64,000 nucleotides of DNA from Cognatishimia sp. MH4019 (GTDB taxonomy: Bacteria; Pseudomonadota; Alphaproteobacteria; Rhodobacterales; Rhodobacteraceae). The position numbers and the translations under genes were made by a program. The notes beneath the pieces were generated by a model. That model ran no database searches, had not been told where the DNA came from, and saw only the letters and a program-made list of their open reading frames with translations. Below, in pieces: positions 43,007 to 52,819 of this stretch (position 1 is its first letter; each line of letters starts with the position of its first letter). Location: positions 124,001 through 188,000 of the forward strand of contig NZ_JAHTBL010000002.1 in the NCBI RefSeq assembly GCF_020177595.1. The letters are read 5' to 3'.

Positions 43007-43770
43007 AACAGCCCGCGCCGGATCAGGTTGAGCCCGGCCAAAAACAAAACGGCCAGCGTCGCTTTTCTGAAAGCCTGCTGGTCGATCTTGTCATGCACCA
43101 GCCAGCCCAGCGCCATACCGGCAAAGGCCGGCGCAATCATGACAGCCGAGAACGGCGCCGTCTGCGCATTCAGCACCCCCGATTGCACATGCGCCGCCGT
43201 CAGCGCCACCGCCCCCAGCCCATAGATCACGCCCATAACGCGCATCTGATCGACCTTGGGTGTCTCAATTGCCGTCAAATAGGCCACCGTCGGCGGCCCC
43301 CAGATGCCGGATATGCCGCCAATGAACCCCGCAAACGCGCCGATTCCGGCCTCCCAGACCCGCCGCGAGTGTTCTGCGATATGCAACCGCCAGCCTGCCA
43401 GTTGGAAGGTCGCAAACAGCACCACCGGCACGCCCATCATCAAGAACAGCAGATCCGCCGGTAACACCGCGACCAGTTGCGCGCTGAGCAACAGGGTGAC
43501 CAACCCAAACAGCAAAAACCGCCAGACCGACCGGATCGAACGGATCGCCGCGCCAATCCCCTGCCGCAATGCTTGCCCGCCATTGGCCACCAGCGTCGGT
43601 AAGATCAACCCAGCCAGCGCCACATCAGGGGGCAAAAAGCCCGAAAGCCCTGAAATCACGACCATCGGCATGGCGAACCCAACGACACCTTTGACGACGC
43701 CGCCCAAAAACGCGATGCCAAGTGCGGCGATCAGCAGGGTTGGGGACATGAGGGCAAAAATGCTATCCAT
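43003..43770 (-). CDS. TauE/SafE family sulfite exporter-like permease
   Basis: About 255 residues with seven to eight hydrophobic helices and glycine-rich [18 protein letters not shown], typical of the TauE/SafE family (repeat of four-helix units). Family members export sulfite, sulfoacetate or other organic anions; the substrate is unknown here. The frame opens to 43824, but ATG 43770 is used (GGAA close by); ATG 43749 is another choice. It converges on pckA with a four-base overlap. Confidence 0.8.
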   Translation of the reverse strand: MDSIFALMSPTLLIAALGIAFLGGVVKGVVGFAMPMVVISGLSGFLPPDVALAGLILPTLVANGGQALRQGIGAAIRSIRSVWRFLLFGLVTLLLSAQLVAVLPADLLFLMMGVPVVLFATFQLAGWRLHIAEHSRRVWEAGIGAFAGFIGGISGIWGPPTVAYLTAIETPKVDQMRVMGVIYGLGAVALTAAHVQSGVLNAQTAPFSAVMIAPAFAGMALGWLVHDKIDQQAFRKATLAVLFLAGLNLIRRGLF

Positions 43771-43918
43771 GCTTCCGAATACCGCAGCCATCATCGCGCT
43801 GCACTGCAATAATCGCCTGCGCAATTTTTGTTCAAATAGCCGGAATATTTGGAATTAAAGTTGCGCTGCACCTGCGAAAGAACTATGTCGTCAGGCAGCT
43901 TATAAAAGGAACTGTAGA

Positions 43919-45604
43919 ATGGCCCACGACGGACAAGACATGCCCCTCGCGCCCACGGCGCTGCTCCCTGATCTTCTCAGCCTCACAGGCGCGGCGATTG
44001 CCCCTGTGGAAGAGGTTTTGAATAAAGCAAAAGAAGCCTTGCGCGCATTGGTGACGAAAGACGGGCGCGTCTCTGGCGGCCTGATTGAAGCGAACCAAAC
44101 CGCCGCTCACGGGCTGGCCTGGCTCGCCACGTATGTCGAATCGCTACGCCAGATGCAGGCTTGGGCGGACAAGCTGCAAGCCGAGGGCAAATTTGGCGAG
44201 ACGGAGCAACTGATCCACCAGATCGCTTTTGGCGAATACCTCTGGCAGATCTATGGCGGCATCCCGATGAACCAGGGCGAGATTCTCCGCCTGCAAGACA
44301 TCGGCCTGACCCAGGACGACATGCGCGCTCTCATGGATCCTGCGGTGATGACGCTCACCCAGTCCGGCAACACACAAGCCGCCCGGACGCGACTTGTCGA
44401 GCTGATGCAGGAGCATTCGGCCAACATCACCGTTGGCACCTCCGGCCTTGATGATGAGCTTGAGATGATCCGCGAACAGTTCCGCCGCTTCGCCGTCGAA
44501 AAAGTCGAACCGCACGCCCATGACTGGCACCTCAAAGACGAGCTGATCCCGATGGAGATCATCGAGGAACTGGCCGAAATGGGCGTCTTCGGTTTGACCA
44601 TCCCCGAGGAATATGGCGGGTTTGGTCTGTCGAAAGCGTCGATGTGCGTCGTCTCCGAAGAACTTTCGCGCGGCTATATCGGTGTCGGCTCGCTCGGCAC
44701 CCGTTCGGAAATCGCAGCCGAGCTGATCATCTGCGGCGGTACCGAAGAGCAAAAGCAGAAATGGCTGCCGCAATTGGCCTCGGCCGAGACATTGCCGACC
44801 GCCGTGTTTACTGAGCCGAACACAGGCTCTGACCTCGGCTCCCTGCGCACCCGCGCGGTCAAGGACGGCGACGATTACCGCGTCACCGGCAACAAAACCT
44901 GGATCACCCACGCGACCCGCACGCAGATCATGACGCTGCTGGCCCGCACTGATCCGGAAACGACCAATTACTCGGGCCTGTCGATGTTCATCGCCGAAAA
45001 GACCCCCGGCACCGACGAAAACCCCTTCCCCACTGAAGGTATGACCGGCGGTGAGATCGAAGTCCTCGGCTATCGCGGCATGAAGGAATACGAACTGGCC
45101 TTCGACAACTTCCACGTCAAAGGTGAAAACCTTCTGGGCGGCGAAGAAGGCAAGGGCTTCAAGCAACTGATGGAAACGTTCGAGAGCGCGCGCATCCAGA
45201 CCGCCGCACGCGCGGTCGGTGTCGCGCAATCCGCGCTGGATATCGGCATGCAATACGCGCTGGAGCGCAAGCAGTTCGGCAAAGCCCTGATCGAGTTTCC
45301 CCGCGTCTCGGGTAAGCTGGCCATGATGGCGGTTGAGATCATGATCGCCCGCCAGCTGACCTATTTCTCGGCAACCGAGAAAGACGAAGGCCGCCGCTGC
45401 GATCTTGAGGCCGGCATGGCCAAACTGCTGGGCGCGCGCGTCGCTTGGGCCGCAGCCGATAACGGTCTGCAAATCCACGGCGGCAACGGCTTCGCGCTGG
45501 AATACAAGATCAGCCGCGTGCTCTGCGATGCGCGCATCCTCAACATCTTCGAGGGTGCTGCTGAAATTCAGGCTCAGGTGATTGCGCGGCGTCTTCTGGA
45601 CTAA
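43919..45604 (+). CDS. mcd: Acyl-CoA dehydrogenase, probable (2S)-methylsuccinyl-CoA dehydrogenase
   Basis: 561 residues. The C-terminal two thirds (from about 180) is a normal acyl-CoA dehydrogenase: TEPNTGSD, ARGVGVAQSALDIG-type segment, QIHGGNGFALEYKISR, and the catalytic glutamate in IFEGAAEIQ near 545. The N-terminal 170 residues are an extra helical domain not found in ordinary family members, but known for methylsuccinyl-CoA dehydrogenase of the ethylmalonyl-CoA pathway. ATG 43919 is preceded by AAAAGGA. Electrons would go to EtfAB, encoded 11 kb upstream. Identification rests on length and the extension. Confidence 0.78.
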   Translation: MAHDGQDMPLAPTALLPDLLSLTGAAIAPVEEVLNKAKEALRALVTKDGRVSGGLIEANQTAAHGLAWLATYVESLRQMQAWADKLQAEGKFGETEQLIHQIAFGEYLWQIYGGIPMNQGEILRLQDIGLTQDDMRALMDPAVMTLTQSGNTQAARTRLVELMQEHSANITVGTSGLDDELEMIREQFRRFAVEKVEPHAHDWHLKDELIPMEIIEELAEMGVFGLTIPEEYGGFGLSKASMCVVSEELSRGYIGVGSLGTRSEIAAELIICGGTEEQKQKWLPQLASAETLPTAVFTEPNTGSDLGSLRTRAVKDGDDYRVTGNKTWITHATRTQIMTLLARTDPETTNYSGLSMFIAEKTPGTDENPFPTEGMTGGEIEVLGYRGMKEYELAFDNFHVKGENLLGGEEGKGFKQLMETFESARIQTAARAVGVAQSALDIGMQYALERKQFGKALIEFPRVSGKLAMMAVEIMIARQLTYFSATEKDEGRRCDLEAGMAKLLGARVAWAAADNGLQIHGGNGFALEYKISRVLCDARILNIFEGAAEIQAQVIARRLLD

Positions 45605-45627
45605 GCCTTAGATCATAGAAAAGCGTA

Positions 45628-45656
45628 AAAGCCTCGCTCCCGGCGGGGCTTTTTCA
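45628..45656 (+). terminator. Terminator after the acyl-CoA dehydrogenase gene
   Basis: AAGCCTCGC pairs with GCGGGGCTT (one G-T pair) around a short loop and is followed by TTTT, 24 bases past the stop. Confidence 0.7.
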
Positions 45657-45727
45657 TTTTAATTGAGAAAAAGAGCGTCGTAATTTCAAGTCCTTACGAA
45701 TTTTCTTCAAAAAAACTTCACCCCTTC

Positions 45728-45754
45728 TGTCGATCCGCCTGTCTCCCATTCGTC
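45728..45754 (+). promoter_or_regulatory. Candidate ECF42-type promoter
   Basis: TGTCGA (45728-45733), 17 bases, CGTC (45751-45754), ending 52 bases before the first ATG of the cassette that encodes an ECF42-like sigma factor. The published motif for the group in Streptomyces is TGTCGA in the -35 region and CG[A/T]C in the -10 region. This is an exact fit to both boxes, and suggests positive autoregulation. Confidence 0.65.
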
Positions 45755-45806
45755 ATGTCCATGAAAGCACCCCGCTTTCGGGAACTTAATACACGGAGAC
45801 ACCGAC

Positions 45807-46319
45807 ATGACCCTTTCCCAAATCCTGCTCATCGGCGCTGGCATCCTCGCATTGGCAACCGCCGCCACCTACCTCATCCCAAGCAAGGTTGAGGTTGAAC
45901 GCACCGCAATCATCGACGCTGATCCGCAAACGATCCTGCAACTGGCTGCGTCCAACACGGGCTACCAGGCGTTCAACCCTTACAAAGCCAGCGATCCCAA
46001 CCTGAAGATCACCCATTTCGGCCCAGAAAGCGGCGTGGGCTCCGGCTTTCACTTCGACGGAAAAGAGGGCAAAGGCAGCCAGACCGTCGCGCAGATCATC
46101 GGCAGCTCGGTGATCTATGACATCGACCTTGGTCCGATGGGCACACCCACCCAATCGCTCACCGTGACCCCCACTGCCGAGGGTACACAGGTCACATGGC
46201 GCATGGAAACCGACATGGGAATGAACCCGATCGCCCGTGTCTTTGGTCTTTTCATGGACGGCATGATCGGCAAGACTTTCGAAGCAGGTCTCGCCAACCT
46301 CGCCAAAGCGACTGCATAA
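45807..46319 (+). CDS. SRPBCC-fold protein
   Basis: 170 residues: an N-terminal hydrophobic helix (about 4-24) acting as anchor or signal, then an SRPBCC (START-like) ligand-binding fold with VERTAIIDADPQTI and the C-terminal GLANLAKA helix. Members bind hydrophobic ligands or act as accessory enzymes. CGGAGA precedes ATG 45807. First gene of a three-gene unit with the DGPF protein and the ECF42 sigma factor; 13 bases separate it from the next gene. Role unknown. Confidence 0.82.
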   Translation: MTLSQILLIGAGILALATAATYLIPSKVEVERTAIIDADPQTILQLAASNTGYQAFNPYKASDPNLKITHFGPESGVGSGFHFDGKEGKGSQTVAQIIGSSVIYDIDLGPMGTPTQSLTVTPTAEGTQVTWRMETDMGMNPIARVFGLFMDGMIGKTFEAGLANLAKATA

Positions 46320-46332
46320 GGGAACCAGATCA

Positions 46333-46686
46333 ATGCGTTATACATTTTTCCTCTATTCAAACCCTGCCGATTTTACCGACATGACCCCAGAGGACTGGGC
46401 CAAGGAAAAGGAAGTTTACGGCGCCTATATCGGCGCTTTGCAAGAGGCCGGCGTCTTCGTTGACACTGACTGGCTCCACCCCGCGCATACCGCCACCACC
46501 GTGAGCCTTGCCGATGGCGAAACCCGTATCCAGGACGGCCCCTTCGCCGACACCAAGGAAACACTGGGCGGGTTCTTCGTCGTTGATGTCCCCGATCTGG
46601 ATGCCGCCCTCGCCTGGGCGGCCAAATGCCCCGCTGCCGCTTATGGCAAGGTCGAAGTCCGCGCCTCTGCGATGGACAGCGCGTGA
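46333..46686 (+). CDS. DGPF/YciI-family protein
   Basis: 117 residues of the YciI-related family with RIQDGPFADTKETLGGFFVVD, the DGPF motif that names these proteins. They form small dimeric alpha/beta barrels of unknown reaction. DGPF genes are the recurring neighbours and targets of ECF42 sigma factors. The stop overlaps the GTG start of the sigma factor gene (GTGA). Confidence 0.9.
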   Translation: MRYTFFLYSNPADFTDMTPEDWAKEKEVYGAYIGALQEAGVFVDTDWLHPAHTATTVSLADGETRIQDGPFADTKETLGGFFVVDVPDLDAALAWAAKCPAAAYGKVEVRASAMDSA

Positions 46687-47873
46687 CAGCCGATGCGCGC
46701 GCAGCAGAGGTTGCGCGCGCGTCCTACGGTAAGCTCATCGCGATCCTTGCCAGCCGCACGCGCGATATCACTGCTGCCGAAGATGCGCTGGCTGATGCAT
46801 TCACCAAAGCGCTCATCGCTTGGCCCCAAAGCGGTATCCCGGACAACCCTGAAGCTTGGCTTCTGACCACAGCGCGCAACCGTCTGACCGATGCCCAGCG
46901 CCGCGCCACCCGCATCAATTACACTGACGAGGTCCCCGAAATGCCGACTCAGCAACCCCCCGATTTCCCCGACGAACGCCTGAAACTGATGTTCGTCTGC
47001 GCCCATCCGGCCATCGACGCGGGCTTGCACACGCCGCTGATGCTGCAAACCGTGCTGGGGGTCGAGGCCGTAGAAATAGCCTCAGCTTTTCTGATCTCGC
47101 CCACCGCCATGGCCCAGCGGCTTGTGCGCGCCAAATCCAAGATCAAAGCCAGCGGCATCCCGTTCCACATCCCTGACCCGGCCAACCTGCCGCCCCGCCT
47201 CGATGCGGTACTTGAAGCGATCTACGGGGCCTATTCACTCGACTGGCTCCACGGCTCCGACGCGCTCAGCGTTGAAGCGCTCTACCTCGCTCATCTTCTA
47301 ACCGACCTCATGCCAAAAGAACCCGAAGCCCTTGGCCTTGCAGCGCTTATCGCCTTTGCCCAGTCTCGCGAGGCCGCCCGGATCAAAGACGACACCCTTG
47401 TCCCGCTCCATGAACAGGACCCGACCCTTTGGGACACTGGCTTGATCGACCGCGCTGCAACCTTCCTCACCCGCGCCCAGCGCCTTGGCAAGATCGGGCG
47501 TTTCCAGCTTGAAGCGGCCATCCAATCCGTCCATGCGCACCGCGCCGAAACCGGAGCGACCGACTGGCGCGCGCTCATGAAACTGCACGCGGCACTGCTA
47601 AAACTCTACCCGACGATCGGGGCAGCGGTCAGTCACGCGGCGGCCACCGCGCAAGTTCTCGGGCCGGATGAAGGCCTTGGTTTACTGGATAAAATCGATC
47701 CGAAAACCGCCGAGAATTTCCAACCCGCCCTCGCCACACGGGCCTATCTGACAGCGCAAAAGGGCGACGCACATGGCGCCGCCCTTCTTTATGATAAAGC
47801 GATTTCGCTGACGACCGAAGCCCCGCTCCGACGCTATCTGGAGGCCAGACGCGCGGTGCTTGCGCGCAGCTGA
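46683..47873 (+). CDS. ECF sigma factor, ECF42-like with C-terminal extension
   Basis: 396 residues starting with the GTG at 46683 that overlaps the DGPF stop. Region 2 is at about 15-75 (DITAAEDALADAF, NPEAWLLTTARNRLTD) and region 4 at about 115-155 (TVLGVEAVEIASAFLIS, AMAQRLVRAKSKI). A long C-terminal extension of about 230 helical, TPR-like residues (GYHLL-type AYLTAQKGDA at the end) distinguishes the group and is required for activity in studied cases. There is no anti-sigma gene beside it, as is usual for ECF42. The signal is unknown. Confidence 0.88.
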   Translation: MTADARAAEVARASYGKLIAILASRTRDITAAEDALADAFTKALIAWPQSGIPDNPEAWLLTTARNRLTDAQRRATRINYTDEVPEMPTQQPPDFPDERLKLMFVCAHPAIDAGLHTPLMLQTVLGVEAVEIASAFLISPTAMAQRLVRAKSKIKASGIPFHIPDPANLPPRLDAVLEAIYGAYSLDWLHGSDALSVEALYLAHLLTDLMPKEPEALGLAALIAFAQSREAARIKDDTLVPLHEQDPTLWDTGLIDRAATFLTRAQRLGKIGRFQLEAAIQSVHAHRAETGATDWRALMKLHAALLKLYPTIGAAVSHAAATAQVLGPDEGLGLLDKIDPKTAENFQPALATRAYLTAQKGDAHGAALLYDKAISLTTEAPLRRYLEARRAVLARS

Positions 47874-47883
47874 GCGGGACGCC

Positions 47884-48306
47884 TTAAATCAGGCTCCGCC
47901 CTTTCACGTCGCCGTTGCCGCGCAGCATGAAAAACAGGCCACCGGCCAATAGCATCCCTTGCAGTTGCCATCCGAAGAACGGGCCGAAATAGATCATGAT
48001 GATGACACCGGCCACAACGATAGAAATCGCAAGGCCCGCCAGGCGCGTCAGCAGGTCCGAGAACCAGTTGTTGCGCAGCAGACCACCCAGAAGCAGCGCG
48101 ATACCGCCGCCAACTTCGGCTAAGGCGGCCAAAGCGAATAGAACCAGCGGAAGCCCGAAGCCTTCGGCCTGCGCCGCCATATCGGGCAGCTTGATCAGAC
48201 CTTGGTCGATGATGATGGCGGCCAACGGGATACGGATGAACCAGTCAGCACTACGAATGGTTGGGATACGGCGCGCCGTATCGGCGGCCATGTCGATCAT
48301 AGTCAT
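47884..48306 (-). CDS. DoxX family membrane protein
   Basis: 140 residues with four hydrophobic helices: WFIRIPLAAIIIDQGLIKL, LFALAALAEVGGGIALLLGG, LAGLAISIVVAGVIIMIYF and QGMLLAGGLFFMLRG. DoxX-like proteins are inner membrane proteins linked to quinol oxidation or thiol stress; function here unassigned. It converges on the sigma factor gene with a 10-base gap and is divergent from the META-domain gene. No TGTCGA promoter was seen upstream of it. Confidence 0.85.
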   Translation of the reverse strand: MTMIDMAADTARRIPTIRSADWFIRIPLAAIIIDQGLIKLPDMAAQAEGFGLPLVLFALAALAEVGGGIALLLGGLLRNNWFSDLLTRLAGLAISIVVAGVIIMIYFGPFFGWQLQGMLLAGGLFFMLRGNGDVKGRSLI

Positions 48307-48479
48307 ATCTTTGCTCCTTATGTCGCGCGGGCGATCTGCGCCTGCGCCATGGGCCGCAATGAAAACGCGGCGCTTTTATTGATCTTTCTACGTCCTAACT
48401 TGCGATTTGGTTCACTTTGCCTCTCAAGCGCGCCGTTTTCGCACTGGACCGCACCCTCGCTCCCCCGCACAAAGGAGCC

Positions 48480-48869
48480 ATGAAACTCCGCATGGCTCTC
48501 CTTGTTCTTGCCCTTGGCGGTTGCCTCGCTGACGAGACAATCTCGGGCTACGCGCCCGAAGGCGCGATATTCGCACTACAAAGCATCGACGATAAACCGT
48601 TTGACGCCTCGGCCACGATTTCGTTTCCCGCTCAAGGTCGGGTCGCGGGCCAAGCGCCGTGCAACAGCTATTCCGCGATGCAGACTGTCCCTTACCCGTG
48701 GCTCAAGGTCGAAGCGATTGCGGTCTCCAAACGTGCCTGCCGCGACCTCGTAGCCGAGCAAACCTATTTCGCTGCCCTCTCGGGAATGACCCTCTCTGAG
48801 GTGTCTGGCACGACCCTGATCCTGTCGAATGATGCGGGTCGCAAGATGGTCTTCACCGCTCAGAATTAA
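48480..48869 (+). CDS. META-domain (HslJ-like) lipoprotein
   Basis: 129 residues. Lipobox LALGGC gives a short lipoprotein signal; the mature part has [32 protein letters not shown] and [21 protein letters not shown], matching META domains of HslJ-like outer membrane proteins. AAGGAG lies four bases before ATG 48480. It overlaps the convergent recO stop by four bases. Role probably in envelope stress or drug tolerance, based on the family. Confidence 0.78.
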   Translation: MKLRMALLVLALGGCLADETISGYAPEGAIFALQSIDDKPFDASATISFPAQGRVAGQAPCNSYSAMQTVPYPWLKVEAIAVSKRACRDLVAEQTYFAALSGMTLSEVSGTTLILSNDAGRKMVFTAQN

Positions 48870-49588
48870 CGCGCCAACAAGTCGACCAGCCGCTGCCGCG
48901 CAGGCGGCAAAGGGCGATCCCCAAGTGCGGGCACCAAACGGGTTTTCAGGAAATACCCTGTCATGCGCAGCCCTTCGCGGATTTCCTCGTCCGGCGCGGG
49001 TCCAATGCCCAGCAAACACGGCGGCAGCGGCAACAGCTTATCCGCCCAAACGCCCGCGCCCTCCGCCGAGACCGCGCGCCCGGTTTTTGGCGACACATAA
49101 GCCAGATCATCCACCGCCCCTGTCGCTGCACACTCGGTCAGATCAAGACCAAAGCCCATCTCTTCAAGCAGGGCCAACTCCCAGCGCAAATAGGCAAGCG
49201 GCCAGGCATCAGTCTGCCCCAGCAAATCCATCAATGTGATGGACTGCTGATAAAGCTGCGGATGCGCCTCCCGCTCTGGCAGCGCAAACGCCAGCAGCGC
49301 GCAGATCGCATTCAGCCCGGCCAGCGCCAACCGGTCGCCCATCACAGCCGCTGCACGCGACCGCACCGGCTCCACTGAATAGCTGCCCAAATGCTCTTCC
49401 AGCCGCGCGCGCCAGCTGACATCCAGCTGCGCGCCCGGCTGCAAAACAGGCGCAATCTTGCGGCTGGTGCCGCCGCGCACGACACCTGCCTGAAGCCCAT
49501 GCTCTTCGGTAAAAACGTCGATGATGACAGAGGTCTCTCCGTGCCTTCGCACGCGCAACAACGCCCCTTCATCCCGCCAATCGACCAT
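48866..49588 (-). CDS. recO: DNA repair protein RecO
   Basis: 240-residue RecO with an N-terminal OB fold ([20 protein letters not shown], then [10 protein letters not shown]) and the helical C-terminal domain holding [20 protein letters not shown]. RecO loads RecA with RecR onto SSB-coated DNA. Last gene of the series rnc, era, DUF1491, recO; 12 bases from the DUF1491 gene. Confidence 0.93.
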   Translation of the reverse strand: MVDWRDEGALLRVRRHGETSVIIDVFTEEHGLQAGVVRGGTSRKIAPVLQPGAQLDVSWRARLEEHLGSYSVEPVRSRAAAVMGDRLALAGLNAICALLAFALPEREAHPQLYQQSITLMDLLGQTDAWPLAYLRWELALLEEMGFGLDLTECAATGAVDDLAYVSPKTGRAVSAEGAGVWADKLLPLPPCLLGIGPAPDEEIREGLRMTGYFLKTRLVPALGDRPLPPARQRLVDLLAR

Positions 49589-49600
49589 GGCGCTATCCCA

Positions 49601-49930
49601 TCACGCCAGCGATGGATCGTCCAGCAAATGCCGCCCTTCGCGGTCCTCGACCTCGATCACCCAGATATCCGGATCGAACGACCGTTGCTTGGCGACGGAC
49701 CCGTCGATCTGCTGTTCAGAGCCTGAAACCAACACGTCCCAAACCCGCTCTCCGGTCATCAGGTTGAAGCTGCGGTGATAGAGCGTCGCGTTGCCGTCCA
49801 GCGTGTTCAATTTGATCAACACCGCGCCCGCCGTCGCATCGCCTTTGCTGACGATCATCGCCGGAATGCCCAACGCTTCCAGCCGCATCCGGTAAGCGTC
49901 GACCCAGAAGCCGCTGGTCAGACGGCTCAT
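49601..49930 (-). CDS. DUF1491 family protein
   Basis: 109 residues starting [23 protein letters not shown], with a central AGAVLIKLN and the C-terminal DPDIWVIEVEDREGRHLL; these blocks identify DUF1491, an alphaproteobacterial family of unknown function found near era and recO. Soluble, no signal peptide. Its ATG overlaps the era stop by four bases. Confidence 0.85.
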   Translation of the reverse strand: MSRLTSGFWVDAYRMRLEALGIPAMIVSKGDATAGAVLIKLNTLDGNATLYHRSFNLMTGERVWDVLVSGSEQQIDGSVAKQRSFDPDIWVIEVEDREGRHLLDDPSLA

Positions 49931-50838
49931 GAATTCCCGTCGCGGAAGTTCAGGCCCATTTCATCATACCGCTCAGACTCTTCCAGCCAATTCGGGCGCA
50001 CTTTCACCTGCAAGAACAGATGCACCTTGCGGCCCAAAAACTCTTCCAGTTCCTCGCGCGCGGCCTTGCCGACCGCTTTGATCGTCTCGCCCTTGTTGCC
50101 CAGAACGATGCCCTTATGCCCGTCCCGCATCACGTAAATCAGCTGGTCGATCTTGGCTGAGCCATCCTTGCGCTCTTCCCATTTCTCCGTCTCGACGGTC
50201 AGCTGATAGGGCAATTCCTGATGCAACCGGAGGGTCAGCTTTTCGCGCGTCGTCTCTGCCGCGATCATGCGCAGCGGCAGGTCGGCAATCTGATCCTCGG
50301 GGTAGAGATATGGCCCTTCCGGTACCTCGCCCGCAAGCCATTTGCGCAGGTCATCCACCCCATGCCCCTTCTCGGCCGAGATCATGAACGTCTCTGAAAA
50401 CGCATAAAGCTCATTCAAGTCTTTCGTCAGCGCCAGGAGCACATCTGATTTCACCCGATCAATCTTGTTGATCGCAAGCGCCACCCTCTGCCCGGTGGCA
50501 CGCTCCTCAAGCGAGTCGATAATCGCGCGCACGCCATCCGTGATCCCACGATGTGCCTCAACCATCAGCACGACCACATCGGCATCCGCAGCGCCACCCC
50601 AGGCCGCCGCTACCATCGCGCGGTCCAGCCGGCGACGCGGGCGAAACAGGCCCGGCGTATCGACAAAGACAAGCTGAGACGACCCTTCCATTGCCACGCC
50701 GCGAATACGCGCGCGCGTCGTCTGCACCTTATGCGTGACGATAGAAACCTTCGCGCCAACCATCCGGTTCAGCAGCGTCGATTTACCGGCATTCGGTTCC
50801 CCGATCAGGGCCACAAATCCTGCGCGTGTGTCTGTCAT
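49927..50838 (-). CDS. era: GTPase Era
   Basis: 303 residues. GTPase motifs [17 protein letters not shown] and SAEKG, then a C-terminal KH domain with [17 protein letters not shown]. Era binds 16S rRNA during 30S maturation. ATG 50838 overlaps the rnc stop (ATGA), so RNase III and Era, both acting on rRNA precursors, are translated together. Confidence 0.97.
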   Translation of the reverse strand: MTDTRAGFVALIGEPNAGKSTLLNRMVGAKVSIVTHKVQTTRARIRGVAMEGSSQLVFVDTPGLFRPRRRLDRAMVAAAWGGAADADVVVLMVEAHRGITDGVRAIIDSLEERATGQRVALAINKIDRVKSDVLLALTKDLNELYAFSETFMISAEKGHGVDDLRKWLAGEVPEGPYLYPEDQIADLPLRMIAAETTREKLTLRLHQELPYQLTVETEKWEERKDGSAKIDQLIYVMRDGHKGIVLGNKGETIKAVGKAAREELEEFLGRKVHLFLQVKVRPNWLEESERYDEMGLNFRDGNS

Positions 50839-51521
50839 TTGGCACCCTCCAACCGGGCCAGCATCGCGCGGGCGGCGGCTTGTTCGGCATGACGTTTCGA
50901 GCCTGCCTCGGCCTGCTCGGCCTCGCCGCTTTGCAATGTCACTTCAATCACGAACTGAGGCGCGTGATCCGGCCCCGTCCGCTTTGCAATCTCGTATGTC
51001 GGAGGCTGCTGCCCCCGCGCCTGCACCCATTCCTGCAGGGCCGTCTTGGGGTCGCGCGCATCCGCTTCCACCGTGCGCACACGATCCCCCCAAAGCCGCG
51101 TCACAACTTCGCGCGCCGCCTCAAATCCGCCGTCACGATAGACGGCGGCAATCACCGCCTCCATCGCGTCGCCCAGCAGCGCTTCCTTGCGCCGTCCCCC
51201 TGACAACATCTCGGACCGGCCCAGTTTCAGCACATCACCCAGCCCGACCTCTCGCGCGACCTCGGCACAGGTTTCCTTGCGCACCAACGCGTTAAAGCGC
51301 GGAGCCAACTGCCCCTCCGCCGCGCCTTTGTCGGCGAGCAACACCGCCTCAGCCATCACAAGACCCAACACGCGGTCGCCCAGAAACTCCAACCGCTGAT
51401 TGTCGCTGCGATTGGGCGAGGACATCGACGCATGAGTGACCGCGCGGACCAGCAGGTCGGGGCGCGCAAACTGATGCCCCAAACGGCTTTCAAACGCTTT
51501 CAGGTCACCCGACAGCTTCAC
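50835..51521 (-). CDS. rnc: Ribonuclease III
   Basis: 228 residues: endonuclease domain with [18 protein letters not shown] and a double-stranded RNA-binding domain with [14 protein letters not shown] 51521 overlaps the lepB stop (GTGA) and has AAGG eight bases upstream; the frame extends further into lepB. Processes rRNA precursors and double-stranded RNA, possibly including the rplL-rpoB spacer hairpins. Confidence 0.94.
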   Translation of the reverse strand: MKLSGDLKAFESRLGHQFARPDLLVRAVTHASMSSPNRSDNQRLEFLGDRVLGLVMAEAVLLADKGAAEGQLAPRFNALVRKETCAEVAREVGLGDVLKLGRSEMLSGGRRKEALLGDAMEAVIAAVYRDGGFEAAREVVTRLWGDRVRTVEADARDPKTALQEWVQARGQQPPTYEIAKRTGPDHAPQFVIEVTLQSGEAEQAEAGSKRHAEQAAARAMLARLEGAK

Positions 51522-52357
51522 TCGATCGCCTTGAAGAAACGGTCCCCGCGCCACGTCCAGAAAAAGAACATAGACCGACCCGCGGACGAGAACATGACAC
51601 GATCTGCACGCCCGATCAGGTTCTCATACGGCACAAACCCAACGCCACGCGCGGCCAGCGGAACGCGGCTGTCGGTGGAATTATCGCGGTTATCCCCGAT
51701 GAACATGTATTCACCCTCAGGCACCGAGTAGACGGGCGTGTTATCCAACACGCGGTTGCCCACGTTCAGGATGTTATGCGTGCGCCCGTTCGGCAGTGTT
51801 TCGCGCTGGCGCGACTTCAGGCAGACAGCGCCTTCACCAACCGGCCCGTTTTCACATGCCGGATAGCGACCCTGCGGACCTTGACGCTCGTAAATCTCTT
51901 CGAAATTGCCCGCATCTTCGACGGGTACAGGCTCTCCGTTGATATGCAAACGGCCCTGCCGCATCTGGATCGTGTCACCAGGCATCCCGATCAGACGCTT
52001 GATGAACTCCGCTCCATTGCCGGGATGGCGAAAGACGATCACATCGCCACGCTCAGGCTCACCACCCCAAAGGCGTGTGTTATCTCCGTCAAACATTCCG
52101 CAAACATCCTGCGCGTCGATATCAATGCCAAATTGCGGCAGGCGCAGGCTGGGGCAGGACGCGTAGGAATAGCCGTAAGCCATCTTGTTCACGAAGACGA
52201 AATCGCCAATCAAAAGCGTGTCTTTCATCGACCCGGACGGAATCCAGAACGGCTGGAAGAACAGCGTGCGAAAGATGCCCGCGATCAGTAACGCATAGAC
52301 AATCGTCTTGATCGTCTCGATGATCGGATTTTGCTTCTTTTCAGCCGTTTCGGCCAT
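51518..52357 (-). CDS. lepB: Signal peptidase I
   Basis: 279-residue membrane protease. One N-terminal anchor (residues 17-35), catalytic Ser43 in [10 protein letters not shown] and Lys120 in FIKRLIG, and the C-terminal [11 protein letters not shown] box. It removes Sec and Tat signal peptides on the periplasmic face, including those of exported proteins encoded here. Followed by rnc with a stop/start overlap. Confidence 0.96.
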   Translation of the reverse strand: MAETAEKKQNPIIETIKTIVYALLIAGIFRTLFFQPFWIPSGSMKDTLLIGDFVFVNKMAYGYSYASCPSLRLPQFGIDIDAQDVCGMFDGDNTRLWGGEPERGDVIVFRHPGNGAEFIKRLIGMPGDTIQMRQGRLHINGEPVPVEDAGNFEEIYERQGPQGRYPACENGPVGEGAVCLKSRQRETLPNGRTHNILNVGNRVLDNTPVYSVPEGEYMFIGDNRDNSTDSRVPLAARGVGFVPYENLIGRADRVMFSSAGRSMFFFWTWRGDRFFKAIE

Positions 52358-52411
52358 ATTCCATACTCCGCTCGACAGGTGGTCGCTTCATGGGTCGCGG
52401 GCGGTGCGGAG

Positions 52412-52810
52412 TCAAGCAGGCCGCGCCTCAATGACCACAAAGGCGCTGGCCCAAGGGTGATCATCCGTCAACGTGACGTGAATGATCGCCTCATGACCCT
52501 CGGGGGTCATCTTATCCAGCCGGTCCTTCGCCCAACCGGTCACATGCATCACGGGCTGCCCGGTGCGCAAGTTGCTGACCGACATGTCCTTCCATGCGAT
52601 CCCCATGCGCAGCCCCGTGCCCAGCGCCTTAGAGCACGCCTCTTTCGCGGCCCAACGCTTGGCATAGGTGCCCGCCACATCCTTGCGGCTTTCGGATTTG
52701 CGCTGCTCGGTCTCGGTGAAGACGCGGTTGCGGAAGCGGTCGCCAAAGCGGTCCAGCGTGCCTTGAATCCGCTCGATATTCGCAAGATCAGTGCCGATGC
52801 CTAAAATCAT
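52412..52810 (-). CDS. acpS: Holo-[acyl-carrier-protein] synthase
   Basis: 132-residue phosphopantetheinyl transferase. [12 protein letters not shown] with the metal-binding aspartate, VFTETEQ and [15 protein letters not shown] are conserved. It attaches 4'-phosphopantetheine to acyl carrier protein. It begins nine bases after the hydrolase-membrane fusion gene and 54 bases before lepB. Confidence 0.94.
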   Translation of the reverse strand: MILGIGTDLANIERIQGTLDRFGDRFRNRVFTETEQRKSESRKDVAGTYAKRWAAKEACSKALGTGLRMGIAWKDMSVSNLRTGQPVMHVTGWAKDRLDKMTPEGHEAIIHVTLTDDHPWASAFVVIEARPA

Positions 52811-52819
52811 GCGCCCCTC

